Part shown: one piece after another, positions 23,243-34,557 of the stretch
How positions within the stretch are numbered: position 1 is the stretch's first letter
Layout: every line of letters begins with the position of its first letter
From: Edaphochlamys debaryana
Taxonomy: Eukaryota > Chlorophyta > Chlorophyceae > Chlamydomonadales
Direction: 5' to 3'
Length of the DNA: 64,000 nucleotides
Assembly: GCA_016858145.1 (NCBI GenBank)
Contig: JAEHOE010000056.1
Span: forward strand, 496,001 to 560,000
Notes under the pieces: model-generated
What the model saw: only the letters and a program-made list of their open reading frames with translations
What the model was told of the DNA's origin: nothing
Databases searched by the model: none
Position numbers and translations under genes: made by a program

Positions 23243-24353
23243 ATGGCCTACAGCACTGAGCAGCAGGTGGGCTCGGGCGTGGCGTGTTAATTATCAGGTT
23301 CAGGACGGTGAAGCGATTCGTGACCCGCTGCCCTCGCCCCGCTCCCCCTCCTCCGCCAGCAGGCCCCCGGCACTCGGCACGCCACGACCCCTGTGGGGAC
23401 GGCGAGGACGGATACGACAGTGGCGAGCGGCTGGGTTGGCAGCCTGCTGCCCCCCAATATTGGCGCTGGGTCGTGGGCGGGGCCGTGGCCAGCAGCCGCA
23501 GCCGGGCCCAGCGATCACTAGACGTGGCCTTGAGATGCTGACTGGGCTGCTTAGGCATGCGTGCTGCGTACAGGCCATGGCCTCCCCCTGTCCTCCCCGC
23601 CCCTGTCCTCACCCCCCGCCGCAGGCCGCGCTGCTGATCTGGGACCGGCGACGGACTGATGCCAAGCTCGCAAGCTGGGTGCGTCCCGGCTGTCATTGCG
23701 TGTAGGGGGCGGGGTGTTGGGAGTGCGACGTCACGATGACTAGAGGCTCCCGCGCTCCCACCCCCATCAGCTGACCAGCCTGCTGGGAATCACCCCACCT
23801 CCCATCCGCTCCCGCAGGCCGCCTCCGTCCTGACCTTCAAGGGCAGCCTGCCGCCGGACACCGTGAGTGCATGCTTGCTTCTTGCATACGATAATTAGGG
23901 GGCCGGCCTGCCGGGCGGTTCCTGGCTGCTGATGAGCTGAGAATGCCCAATCCTCACAGCCCCTCTCTCCCCCGCCCCCGCCTCGCCCCGCGCCCCAACC
24001 TGAACCAGGTGCCGCTGGTCGCCAAGGCCCTGGGCGCCGCCGTTAAGGAGACCGACATGCCCCCGGCCCTGCAGCTTGCCACGCCTAAGGCGGTGGACCA
24101 GGCGCTCACAGCGGCCCCCCAGCCCAGGGGCGTCGCGCGGGCACTGGGGCAGGCGCTGCTGCGGACCGCCCAGTCCGGCGGCCACGTGGCCCGGGCGGTG
24201 GGGACCACCCTGCGGGAGCTGCACGGAGGACTGTGGAGCTGCGTGCGGGGCTGGGAGGACTACGCAGTGCACAACAGGCCGGGCACGTACATGTGCCTGG
24301 TCATGCGTGGGGTGCGGCTGGTGGTGTTCCAGGGCAGGAGCGAGGACAGGTGA
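23243..24353 (+). CDS. LC8-like family gene 3, second exon doubtful
   Basis: Clear pieces are exon 1 23243-23266 (MAYSTEQQ), 23625-23678 (AALLIWDRRRTDAKLASW), 23818-23862 (AASVLTFKGSLPPDT) and the LC8-like exon 24009-24353 (TGA; VPLVAKALGAAVKETDMPPA ... LWSCVRG ... GTYMCLVMRGVRLVVFQGR). All are phase 0 and match gene 4 exon for exon in length and phase. The exon that should carry the membrane segment starts near 23363. Read in phase it gives no hydrophobic stretch and hits TAG; the homologous frame (APQYWRWVVGGAVA) is out of phase by comparison with gene 4. The gene may therefore be degenerate or spliced differently. The LC8-like exon is open and well formed. Confidence 0.6.
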
Positions 24354-25484
24354 GGGGGCCCCGCCGCGTGCGTGGGGGCTCCTGGAGGGCCGGAGAGGAC
24401 CGGTACCGAGTGGTTGTGTGGAATGGCTGGGGGGCGCGTAGCGCACAGCATGTAGCGCTTACTAGGTCAGGTCACTTGACGCTTGGGCGGGGGTTTACAA
24501 GGGGGCAGCCATGCCATACAATTGAACTCTGCAGAGGCATGTACCGTAGTCTCTCGTGACGAGGCTGCGGAAGTGGTCCTGCGCGTGTCGGATGGTGGTA
24601 GGTGTTCCAGACTGCTGGGGCCTGAGGCCCCGGGCGAGCCGCTCTTGATTGGCGGGGCTGCAGGAGCTAAACTAGCCGGGATGGGATGCCGAAGTGATGG
24701 AAGGCGTAGCGGCGATGGGGTAGGTGGAGTGGTAGCGGCGGCTGCAGGTGGAGAGACAGCCATTTGATTGTGTGCGAGGCGAAGGCATGCCAGCTACGCT
24801 GCTGGGGGCTGGGTTGCAGAGATGCATGTCTGGGCTGCTGCTGCTGCCTGCGTGGGGGGGGGGGGGTAAGGTGGCCCTTGCTGCGGGAATGCGAGTCGCC
24901 GCTCCCCTCCCTTGGCCTCCGTCCCCCCGTTTGAAGCAAAATGGGGATGCGTGCGGTGTAGCGGGTGAGCAATTGTAGCGCCGGCACAGGCAGTCTTCCC
25001 CTGCTGGACCGGGGCAGCGGGGCTACCCGAGCAGGGGCAGCGGCAGGGGCAGCCGGCGGCCAGGGGCCACCAGAGACGAGACCGCTGGGTCGTAGACTTC
25101 ATTGAGGGGGCGCAGCCGTCCGCTACGTGCCTTGCCCCGCAGCGGCAGCCGCCCAGCAGGACAGCGCGCAGCAGCAGCGGCTGCAGCGCACGTCGATATT
25201 ACGCACCGCCCCGCCCCCGCCATTCCCTGCCGCCTCAGCCACAACAACCCTTCTTCGGCTGAGGCCCAGCCAGGCCAGCCCGTCCCGCCGCCCTGCTCCT
25301 CGCTCCCTAGCTAGGCCATTGCGCACAAGGCATCAGCTAGCTAGCTGCTCACAGCCGCGGCGGGCCTCGGAGCGGAGCTACATTTCAGGAGCAGCCGGCC
25401 CAGCAGCAGACCGCTGCCCCTCGTCTGCTGCCCCTCGTTCGGGCCCCGTGCGAAAGCGCTCACGGTCCCCGCTGTCATCGAGTC
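24354..25484. other. Intergenic region upstream of LC8-like gene 4
   Basis: About 1.1 kb with no convincing gene. The motif AGCTAGCTAGCTGCT at 25335-25349 is shared with the upstream region of gene 1 (11554-11568). Short CAG-rich stretches lie at 25150-25180 and 25390-25440. Confidence 0.5.
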
Positions 25485-27035
25485 ATGGCCTACAGCGTGC
25501 CGCCCTCGCAGCAGCAGGTGGGCTCTGGGCTGCGCCGCAGGCTGTGCCCGGCGTGCTCCTGTCCACGTTCAGGTGAAGGGCAGCTGCGTGTCTGACGCGC
25601 TGCCCTCGCCCCGCTGCCCTCGCCCCGCTGCCCTCGCCCCGCTGCCCTCGCCCCGCTGCCCTCGCCCCGCTGCCCTCACCCCGTTCGCCCCGTTCCCCCC
25701 GCTCCCCCCGCTCCCCCCTCCCTCTGCGGCCAGGCCCCCGGCCCTCGGCCCGCCACGGCCGCTGCAGCAATCGGCGGGGGCGGCGTGGATGGAGATGACG
25801 GCGGCGAGCCGGATTGGCGGCCCGCTATCCGCCAGTGCCGGCGGTGGCTTGCTGTTGCAGGCGTTGGATTCGTGATGGTCGCTGTTGGGGTGAGCGGGGC
25901 GGGGGGCGGGGGGCCGTGATCTCGCTCGCCACGCTAGCTTGAGGGCTGAACCACCTCCACCGCATCAAGCGGCAACCCCTGCCCAGGGGCTGCTTGGTTG
26001 ATCCCCATTCTATACATCTTATCCTCCGCGCGCACTGCCTGCATTGGACCCCCGCCCCAGAGCTTCCAGCTGATCCGGCAGCAACGGCAGATTGAGGCCA
26101 AGCTAAAGAGCTGGGTAAGCATGGACAGTGTTGACCAGTTGAAGCATTGCAGGATGACGGTAGGTGCCGGGTGTTGGGTGACCGAGAGTGCAGTTGTATA
26201 TGCCCGTACGGCCGAGTGCCACCGGGGCCGCGCACCCACCCTTTGACCCGCGGCGGCCGGCGTCCTGACTCCCCCCCGTGCTGCCCTGTGTGCAGGCCGC
26301 CTCGCTGCTGGACGTCAAGGGCCGCCTGCCGCCGGACACCGTGAGTGTGTGTGCTACAAACCTTCTGGTCTTTGCACGCGTGTAAGCTCCCGTACCCAGA
26401 GCGCAAGGGCCCCTCGCCGTGCCCCTACCCCACTGGCCTTCATGCATGCGGGTTGGGGTCGTCTGTCGATGAAAGGCTTAGACTCGGCAAAGAAACGGCG
26501 CTCATCTTGGCAGTCCCCATGGGCTGGCCAACCCCATGGGTTCCACACGTGTCACTCGGTATCGTCGCTTCACCCCATTCCCATGACCACAGTCCAATCC
26601 GGCCCACAAGAAACGCGTGCCGACCGACCGCCCTCGCCCCATGCCCCCGTGCCCCCGTGCCCTCGTCCCCTGCCCCTTCCCACATGCACACCTACGCAGG
26701 TCTCCGCCGCCGTGCCGCTGGTCGCCAAGGCGCTGGGCGCCGCCGTCAAGAAGACCGACATGCCCCCGGCCCTGCAGCTGACCACCTTCAGAGCGGTGGA
26801 CCAGGCGCTCAAGGAGCGCCCCTCCAGGCGCGTCGCCCGGGAGCAGGGGTACGTGGCCTGGACGGCGCAGCGGGTTCGGTCCGCGCTGGAGTCGGAGCTG
26901 GGCGGAAGGTGGAGCTGCGTGACGCGGTGCGGCGAGTACGATGTGAGCTTCGAGCTGGGCACGTACATGGTTATGGAGATGCGCGGAAGGCAGCTGATGG
27001 TGTTCCGGGTGAGGGGCGAGGGCGAGGGCAAGTAG
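25485..27035 (+). CDS. Membrane protein with C-terminal LC8-like domain, gene 4
   Basis: Exons 25485-25517 (MAYSVPPSQQQ), 25734-25889, 26061-26114 (SFQLIRQQRQIEAKLKSW), 26296-26340 (AASLLDVKGRLPPDT) and 26700-27035 (TAG) are all phase 0 and encode 207 residues. Exon 2 ends in the hydrophobic WLAVAGVGFVMVAVG, preceded by RQCRR. This is the shortest intact member, with only one brief charged helix between the membrane segment and the LC8-like domain. That domain reads AAVPLVAKALGAAVKKTDMP, GRWSCVTRCGEYDVSFELG, TYMVMEMRGRQLMVFRVRG. Its 3' flank was duplicated rightward (see 29427-30235). Confidence 0.75.
25600..25683. repeat. 14-bp tandem repeat x6 in intron 1 of LC8-like gene 4
   Basis: Six head-to-tail units of CTGCCCTCGCCCCG, the last with one change, lie in the C-rich part before the acceptor of exon 2. 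Confidence 0.95.
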
Positions 27036-27600
27036 GAGGGCGGGCCGGAGGGGGCTGCTGGAGGCGAAGGCGGGGCGGAGGGGTGGACGGATGCGGAGGG
27101 GTGGAGCGGGTTGCTTGGCGGGGCTTGTGGGAAGGTGCCGATGGGAGCCCCGTCAGCCGGTTAGTGGCGGTTAGTGGCGGAGATGTTGGCACCGAATTCT
27201 GTTGGCGCGTGGCTGAGGCACAAGGGACAGGCCACGCGTAGCTCGACTGAAGCACCTGGCTGGGCGCTTGTTATGCACCGAGCTCGGTCTAGAGAAGTCA
27301 GGGCAGGCCGGAGCCAGGCGCTGGCAGTGGGACGAACAGCGCACAGGCGCATGTTGGCGTGTTGCGCTCGGTGCCTGCCGTGGGGCTTGGGCTAAGCAGT
27401 TGGGCCGGAGGTCCTTCTAAGTTGAGCCGGGCGGGATTCCAGGGCTCCAGGCCGGGCCGCGGGAAACTCATGGCTTGTACCAATCTGCGAGACCAATCTG
27501 GGGCTTGCACTGCTGGCTGGGAGCCATCTGTCATTACATTGCACGGCATTGATTGGCGCTGTCCATTGCATGCCATCTACGGCCACCTCTACCGGTATCT
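26369..27600. repeat. Segmental duplication A, left copy
   Basis: The last intron, 3' end and downstream flank of LC8-like gene 4. 26369-26593 matches 29427-29656 and 26989 to about 27590 matches 29652 to about 30225, with scattered small differences. Confidence 0.85.
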
Positions 27601-28137
27601 CCAGTAGCCCCGCATCCTGGCGCTGTCCGGCGCCGCCCCGGTACCGTCAGCCAGCCACTCACGCCTGATCACACCACCACGGCCAAATCCGAGCAGCCCT
27701 TCACACACGGCCAAGTAAAGCGCCCGCCCCTTCCTCGCCGCCTTTACGCGCTCGCCCCAGGGGCACCTCGGAGCCCCTTCGGACACTCTGCTCACTTGGT
27801 TACGGTCTTGCTTGCTTGCGGGCCACAGCCCAGCCAGTCCCAGACCCCCGCGCGGGCGAAGAGCCGGAGGCCCTCACCCCTCGCCTCGCTCAGCCCATGG
27901 CCTCCCACCTCGCACCGCACCGGCCGCGACTACCCCGCCCCCCACAGTCCTGCCCCTCCCCCGCGCAATCCCCGCCGCGCACCCGCACGTCCTGCACTCC
28001 CCTTAAGCCTGCTCCCCGCGAGTCTCTCTTCCTTCCTCCTCCACCCCACCCGGCTCCACAGCCCCTGCCCCCGCCCCCTCATCATCACTTTTTCAGGCTG
28101 ACGGGCTTGGACTCTTGAGGCTGACGGTGCGGTTCAT
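27530..28137 (-). pseudogene. Duplicated tail of the GlnRS gene
   Basis: The sequence from about 27540 to 28137 resembles about 30938-31490, which is the 3' flank and final exon of the real GlnRS gene. On the minus strand 28137-28086 corresponds to the end of the last exon ([17 protein letters not shown]). It has lost one base (CTCAAGAGTCC against CTCAAGGAGTCC) and the terminal AAG codon reads AAA. Similarity stops at the Met codon, so only the last ~17 codons plus the flank were copied or kept. Confidence 0.85.
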
Positions 28138-28229
28138 GCTGCTACCCTACCTACCTCCGACACTCCCCTTCCAAACCCCCCGAAAACCGCCAAACCTCCA
28201 CCCCCCTACGGCCCACCTTGGCCGTTGCG

Positions 28230-29277
28230 CCGCGCTCCCTGGACAGCACCCCGCAATGGCCCAGTGCTGCTGCCAAGGCCCCGGCACTGTCCAGAACAAG
28301 CTCCTGGGCAAGGGCCGCGCTAGCGCCTGCTGCCTCCGCCCACATCGCATGCCGCCGCCAGGCCGCATGAGGCCAGGGTCGACCGCAGGTCACGGGCGTG
28401 CAGCAGGAGGGGGCCCAGGGCCTCCGCCAGCCGCAGGTCTGGCTCCAGGAGGGCCCACGCTGGGCCGAGCGCTGGGGTCCGTCGCGCTCCGGCTGCCAGT
28501 GCGCCAGGTGCTGTGGGGAGGGGCCCAGCGCACGAGGGAGGGTGGGGGCCCCGCACGGACGGTGAGCCAGCAGGTGAATGTGCAGCCGCTTCTGAGCCCT
28601 CCCCTCCCCTGAGCCCTCCCCTCCCCGCACCCTCCGTGCTGCCCCGCACTCGTCTCCACCTATGCTCACCGGCACCAGCACTCATATCTGAAAATACACC
28701 ATCGCCACGAAGGAAAACCGGCGCTGCGACGACGCCCAGTTGACCTGCACACAGGCCTCCGCAACGTCTTGGCCCGGGTGCGAGGGGTCGCCGTGGCGCA
28801 GCCATCTGTGCGCCTGGAAGAGCGCGTGTATGCCCTGGTCAGGAGGGTGGGTTGGTTATCATACGGGGCATACATGCGGCATCCATCCATCGGCACCAGC
28901 GCACCACGGGAAAACCTTCCCCCCCGCTTGCCTTCTGCAGGGCGTTAACAAATTGGAACAGGCTAATTCCAACCTGCTCGGCGCCCGCGGCCCTGAGTGT
29001 GTTCTCCAGAGCTGCGACGCTGGCGTTCTGCACTCCAGCAGCGGCCGCAGCCTGTATCGCGGCATGCGACCACTGCAAATGTAGCAGCGGGTCGCTGCTC
29101 CCCATTGCACTGGCCGACGACGGGCACGCCCTCAGCACCTCCGCGCGCTGCTCGGGCCGCATGGCCACAAACGAGGCCCGAGAGGGACCCATCATAGGCA
29201 TCAAAAAGCTTAGCGAAAGCGAAGAGCGCCTCGGGCGCTATCAAGCGCAACACGCGAGCATGCGGGGCAATTGACAA
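28230..29277 (-). pseudogene. Unrecognised coding remnants
   Basis: Several exon-like pieces lie on the minus strand. A C-terminal set reads ALENTLRAAGAEQVGISLFQ up to an AAG|GCAAGC (GC-type) donor near 28940, then GIHALFQAHRWLRHGDPSHP and VNWASSQRRFSFVAMVYFQI with a stop near 28688. Further on, LLEPDLRLAEALGPLLLHAR and AQELVLDSAGALAAALGHCG are in different frames. I do not recognise the protein. The frame conflicts and the position between two halves of a segmental duplication suggest a decaying gene fragment, but a short live gene at 28688-29204 cannot be excluded. Confidence 0.35.
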
Positions 29278-29426
29278 TGGTTGGCACTGACCGTTTTTTG
29301 CTGCGAGGCTGTGAGGCTATAGGGCTCTGGGAGCTGCGTATGTGATGTGTAGTGGCTCCAGAATGCGTCTCAGACTGTGCCGACGGCTCCTGGCGCGAAT
29401 CCGGGAGTGTGTGTACTACCTTGCGG

Positions 29427-29692
29427 TTTTGCACGCGTGGAAGCTCCTAGAGCGCAAGGGCCCCTCACCGTGCCCCTACCCCACTGGCCTTCATGCATGC
29501 GGGTTGGGGTCGTCTGTCGATGAAAGGCTTAGAAGCGGCAAAGAAACGGCGCTCATCTTGGCGGACGGGTTCGTCGGGTTGGCTAACCCTGCATGGGTTC
29601 TACACGTATCATCACTCGCTGTCGGTTACTTCACCCTATTCCCATGACCACGGGCAGCTGATGGTGTTCCGGGTCAGGGGCGAGGGCAAGTA
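29427..29692 (+). pseudogene. Decayed fifth LC8-like copy
   Basis: It begins with a copy of the last intron of gene 4. At the conserved CCCATGACCAC it jumps to the final codons (QLMVFRVRGEGK, stop). Compared with gene 4, about 400 bases, including nearly all of the LC8-like domain, are deleted. No upstream exons are present. Confidence 0.85.
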
Positions 29693-30235
29693 GGAGGGCG
29701 GGAGGGGGCTGCTGGAGGCTGGGCGGGGTGGAGGGTGGACGTACGGGGTGGCGGTTTGGCGGGGCTTGAGGGCGGGTGCCCAGCCCCGTCAGCCGGCGGG
29801 TGCCTGGCGGCGGAGTGGCGCCGCGACGGAGTGGTCGAGTTGTTTGCACCAAAGTTTGTTGGCGCGTGGCTGAGGCACAAGGGACGGGGCACGCGTAGCG
29901 CAAGTGAAGCACACGGGCGCTGCTTCGTATTAGCGCCGACTCTAGAGAAGTCAGCAGGGCAGGCCGGAGCAGTAGGATATACGGCACAGAGACGCATGTA
30001 GGCGTGTTGCGCTCGGTGCCTGCCGTGGGGCTTGGGCTGAGCTGTTGAGCCGGAGGCCCCAACTTGCTTGAGCCGGGCGCGACTGCAGGGCTCCGGGGGC
30101 CGCTGGGATCTCATGGCTTATACCAATCTGAGGCTTGCACTTGCCACTCGGAGCCCTCGGAGCCTCTGTCCGTTGCATTGCACGGCAGTGGTTAGCGCTG
30201 TCCATTGCATGCCATCTACGGCCAGCCCGGGCGCA
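29652..30235. repeat. Segmental duplication A, right copy (3' flank)
   Basis: This is the counterpart of 26989-27590, including the GGCGGGGCTTG, CGTGGCTGAGGCACAAGGGAC and TTGGGCT segments. Confidence 0.8.
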
Positions 30236-30279
30236 CCCGCGGAGGGCAGGGTGTCCAAAACGGCAACCCCTGTAGAATT

Positions 30280-30323
30280 CACCAAGACACTCCGATAGAG
30301 AAAGCACTCCGAGTGTCTTGGTG
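30280..30323. repeat. Inverted repeat, 13-bp stem
   Basis: CACCAAGACACTC at 30280-30292 pairs perfectly with GAGTGTCTTGGTG at 30311-30323 over an 18-base loop. Confidence 0.95.
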
Positions 30324-30631
30324 GGCTGTACGACGTGTGCCGTACCGGGGGTCTGGGGGATGGTTTGGGGTCCATACCCTCACTCTAGCACCCCCTGCTA
30401 GTGTAGACTGGCTCGAATGGCCTTCGTATAGCGTAAGGATGCCAGGTACCGCTTCTGGGCTCCAGAGTCGCTCGCTAGGACGGAGAACTGGGTGGGATCG
30501 ATTTCGCGGGCGGGGGCGGCGCGGGTACGTGTCGCCGACTGACGCTCAAAACACAGCAGCTGTGACCGCCCAGCCTATATGGCGAGAGTATATGCTACAA
30601 TGATGCACTTAGAGCACTGCCGACGTGTATT

Positions 30632-30678
30632 GGCGAAGGTCGGTGGGACCGCGAAACGTGAGCATGCCGACCTTCGCC
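30632..30678. repeat. Inverted repeat, 12-bp stem
   Basis: GGCGAAGGTCGG at 30632-30643 pairs with CCGACCTTCGCC at 30667-30678. Confidence 0.95.
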
Positions 30679-30781
30679 GTCCTCGACAGGGCTGCACAGC
30701 CCCAGCCGATCCTCCCATTGGCTGCATAATGCCTTAATGGGGCTTAGATGTCCCCTCTGGGCCTCTCGGAGGCCTCACTCG

Positions 30782-30805
30782 CGCGACATGCAAGTGCATG
30801 TCGCG
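30782..30805. repeat. Near-perfect palindrome, 11-bp arms
   Basis: CGCGACATGCA and TGCATGTCGCG are separated by two bases. Confidence 0.95.
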
Positions 30806-31437
30806 ACGGTTTGCACAAAACATCGCGCCCCGCGCCCGCAACTGCATATCTACGTTGCTGTCAGTCCATACGTGGCTTTAGAGGCAAGTTGGGCTTTGGA
30901 CACCCGCGGCGCTATGGCAAGTCCCAAAGTGCGCCCGGGCATTGCACGGCATTGATTGCGACCTTGAGGGAAAAGAAAACGGGACCGCCCCCCTCCAGCC
31001 CCCATTGCATGCCATCTACGGCCACCTCTACCGGTATCTCCAGTAGCCCCGCATCCTGGCGCTGTCCGGCGCCGCCCCGGTACCGTCAGCCAGCCACTCA
31101 CGCCTGATCACACCCACCCGCCGAGTAAGGCGCCCGCACCTGCCTCGCCGCCTTCACGCGCTCGCCCCGGGAGCACCGCCGAGCCCCTTCGGACGCTCTG
31201 CTCACTTGGTCGCCGGAGGCCCTCACCCCCCCTCGCTCAGCGCGTGGCCTCCCCCTCGGCTCGCACCCGCCGCGACTCCCCCCGCCACAGTCCTGCCCTC
31301 CCCCTCCCAACTTCCCCGCGCACCCGCATGTCCCGCATTCCCCTGAAGCCTGCTCCCCGCGAGTCCCCCCTCCTCCCCCCACAACCCCACCGCCTCCTCC
31401 TCCCCATCCCCCTCCCCCCGGGCCCCCGCCCCGCTCA

Positions 31438-34400
31438 TCACTTCTTGAGGCTGACGGGCTTGGACTCCTTGAGGCTGACGGTGCGGTTCATGACCACGGC
31501 CCCCGGGGCGGTATCGGGGTCCACCGCGAAGTAGCCCAGGCGCTCCAGTTGGAAGCGGTCGCCCACCTGGGGGGGTGGGGGTGGGTTGGTGAGGGGTGGG
31601 GTGGGTGGGTCTAGGCTTGGACTGGATGTAGAGGTGGGCCGAACGAGAAGGAGTGTTGGTTTGGGAGGGTGTTGGGAGCAGGGAGGGTGAGTGTGCCCAT
31701 GTGAGCAGAGAGAGCTAAAGCTGTGGCGTTGGGGTGGAGCGGGGTCGCGAGGGTCGGGTGGGTGAGTCTGTAATGCTGGTCCTGCATGACGCATTGGTCT
31801 GTGCGAACGTGAATACCGGTAATCGCGGCCCGTACGAAGAGAGCTGCGGGGCCCGAACACGCGCGGCGGCACCGCGGTGCCCGACCCGAACCCCCCGGGT
31901 GGCCCGACCCCCGGTTGGTGGCCCGACCCCCCCCCCCGGCCGCCGTTCTGCCGCGCGCCCCGGCCCCCACCTTGGCCGCCGCCAGCCGCTCCGTCATGAC
32001 GCAGCCTTTGACCACGGTGAGCGACTCGGGGTTCATGTCCTCAAGCCAGGAGTCGCCCAGGGACGCGGGGTCCTCGCTCTTGAACAGCACGTCGTACAGC
32101 CTGTGTGCCGTACGGGGTGCCGTACAGGGTGCGGGAGGGAGTGTGGGGAAGGGCAAGGAAGATGAGGCGGTGGAGGAGCGACGAAGAGAGGTGGGGAGGG
32201 GAACAGGGGGCTCGAGGTGGAGGGACAAGGGGGGCAGCCCGCAGGCCCCACCGGGACCAAGCCCATCTGTGCCCCAGGCCTGGCAGCCAAACCCTTTTGG
32301 ACCCACTCCCCAGCCCCGCCCCCGCCCCCTGCCCCCGCACCTGGCCTCGAACGTGGGCGGCTCCACCCCCGGCCTGGGCTGCGACACCCAGTTGAGCACG
32401 CCCTGGGGTGGGTGGGTGGGTGGGTGGGTGGAGGTGGTGGGGGGCGGTTGGGCGAGTGTCTCTTTGGACGTGCCTCTACCCTACTCGCTGTTGCCACCTG
32501 TTGCCAGCCCCAACCGCCCCGTCGCCCCTCTCACCCCTCCCCTCCCCTCCCCTCATGCGGCCACCCCCACCACCCTCCCCCACACCCTCTTCACCCACTT
32601 CCCCCACCTTTGGCGGCTTCTTGCCGGCCGTGTAGTGGTCCTTGTCGTAGGTGGCCTGCAGCTCCGTGACGGCCCCCGTGGAGGGGTCCACCGTGTGGCC
32701 CGTGCACGTGATAGGGTAGGCGTAGCTGGGGGGGGGAGGGGGAAAGGGTAGAGGCGGGAATGGTGTTGGTGTGTGCCCTGCCTACGGACCTCCTGGGGGG
32801 CGAGGGGAGGGAGTGGTGATGCCGGTCCATGCATGCCTGTTGGTGTCGGCAACGGTGCCCCCCGCCCTCCCACCCTGGCCCCCTCCACCCCCCCCTCACC
32901 GCAGCATGACGGACTTGCCGGGGGCCAGGCCGTAGTAGTCCTTCTCGTCCTGGGGGGGGGGATTGGAGGGGGGGGCGACAGGGGGCATGCGTCGTACATG
33001 CGTCGTACATGGGGGGGTGTAGGAGGGATGAACGCGTGAGGGGCATGCCGGTACCATAGCCACTTGTAGGCCAACCCGCCGGGCAAGCCTCGAGAGCAAA
33101 CTCCCCCACCCAAACCCCTACCCCTATCCCTCCCTAACCCCCCGCCCACCTTGACCCTGAAGTCCGTGGCCTCAATGTACACCACCCGCGTGAGGGGCAC
33201 CTGGGGGGGAGGCGGGGACGGGGTGGGGCGAGACGGAGGCAGGGGGCAAGGCTTAGGTTAGCGAGGGCAGGAACAACCCCCTCCCGCCCATCCAAGCGCA
33301 CCAGCACCCGCCCGCCCGCCGGCCGCTCCACCGCTCCCAGCCCCTTCCCGCCGGCCACGATCCCCTCCCTCATCCCCTGCCCCCCCTCCGCCCCCACCTT
33401 GTAGTCCTCGCTGTTGTCCCTCCCCGGGAAGGTCTTGGCCTCCACCTCCTCGAAGTGGGCCTCGGGCATGTTGGTGATGACCACCTGGGGGGGGGGGGAA
33501 GGTAGTGGGAAGAGGGTAGGGGGGAGGATGATGAGCGCCCTGCTGCCCACACCCTTCCACGCCCCTCCCCACGCCCGCCACACTTGCCCCCAATCCACCC
33601 CCTCCCCACCTTGAGCGGCCGCAGCACCGCCAGCGCCCGCGGGCTGGTTGCGTCCAGCTCCGCCCTCACGTGGTGCTCCAGGCGGTGCAGCGCGATGATG
33701 TTCTCGTTGCGCGTGATGCCGATGTCGCGGCAGAAGGCGTTGACGGCGGTGGGGGGCACGCCGCGGCGCCGCAGGCCTGGGCGGGGTGGTGGGGTGGGTA
33801 GAGGGGGTTCGGGATGCCGGGTGGGGGGTGGGGGGAAGGACGTGTGATGGCACTACCGAGCCGTGGGTTTGACCGTGCAGGGCAGGACCGTGCAGGATTA
33901 CCAGCTGGGGGAGGAACAGGTTGCGTGTCTGTGGCTGTAGTTGTGAGGTACGCTGTGCGAGAACGTAACTACGCGCCTCTTTCCCAACCCCAACCCCTAA
34001 ACACAGGGGGAGCAGTCCTCCTGAAGCCTAGAGCCGTTTCCGAAGCCCTTGCTCGGGGCACGCACCCGCCAGCGTGAGCAGTCGCGGGTCGTCCCATCCG
34101 TGCACGTAGCCGCCCATGACCAGTTTGTTGAGCTTGCGCTTGGACATGACGGTGTGCGTGATGTTGAGCCGCGAGTACTCCCACACCACCGGCTTGTACA
34201 GGCCCAGCACCTCGAGCAGCCTGGGGGGTGGGGTGGGTGGGTGAGGGGTGAGGGGTGAGGGGGGTTGAGGGTGAAGGGGGGTTGAGGGCAGGGAGCGCGG
34301 GTAGGGGAGCGTGGAGGAGGTTTGTGAAGGGGAGCTTTACGCAAGCGGAGGTGAACGAAGTAATGTGCCCAGGCCCCTTGCCGCAGCCTCCATCCCCAGC

Positions 34401-34523
34401 TCCACCCAGCACCGGGAACAGTACTCCCCGGCGGCTCTGGGAGTGGTAGTAGGCCCCCCGCCATTCTCTGCCCACCCCCTTCCAACCCCCACACCCCCAC
34501 CAGTAGTAGCTGGCCCTCCGCGT

Positions 34524-34557
<34 letters not shown>

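Larger units (their letters stand above)
30240..30937. other. Gene-free segment with three perfect hairpins
   Basis: No coding sequence is recognised. Inverted repeats lie at 30280-30292/30311-30323 (13-bp stem), 30632-30643/30667-30678 (12-bp stem) and 30782-30792/30795-30805 (11-bp stem, 2-base loop). The segment has no counterpart in the left duplication. Confidence 0.7.
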
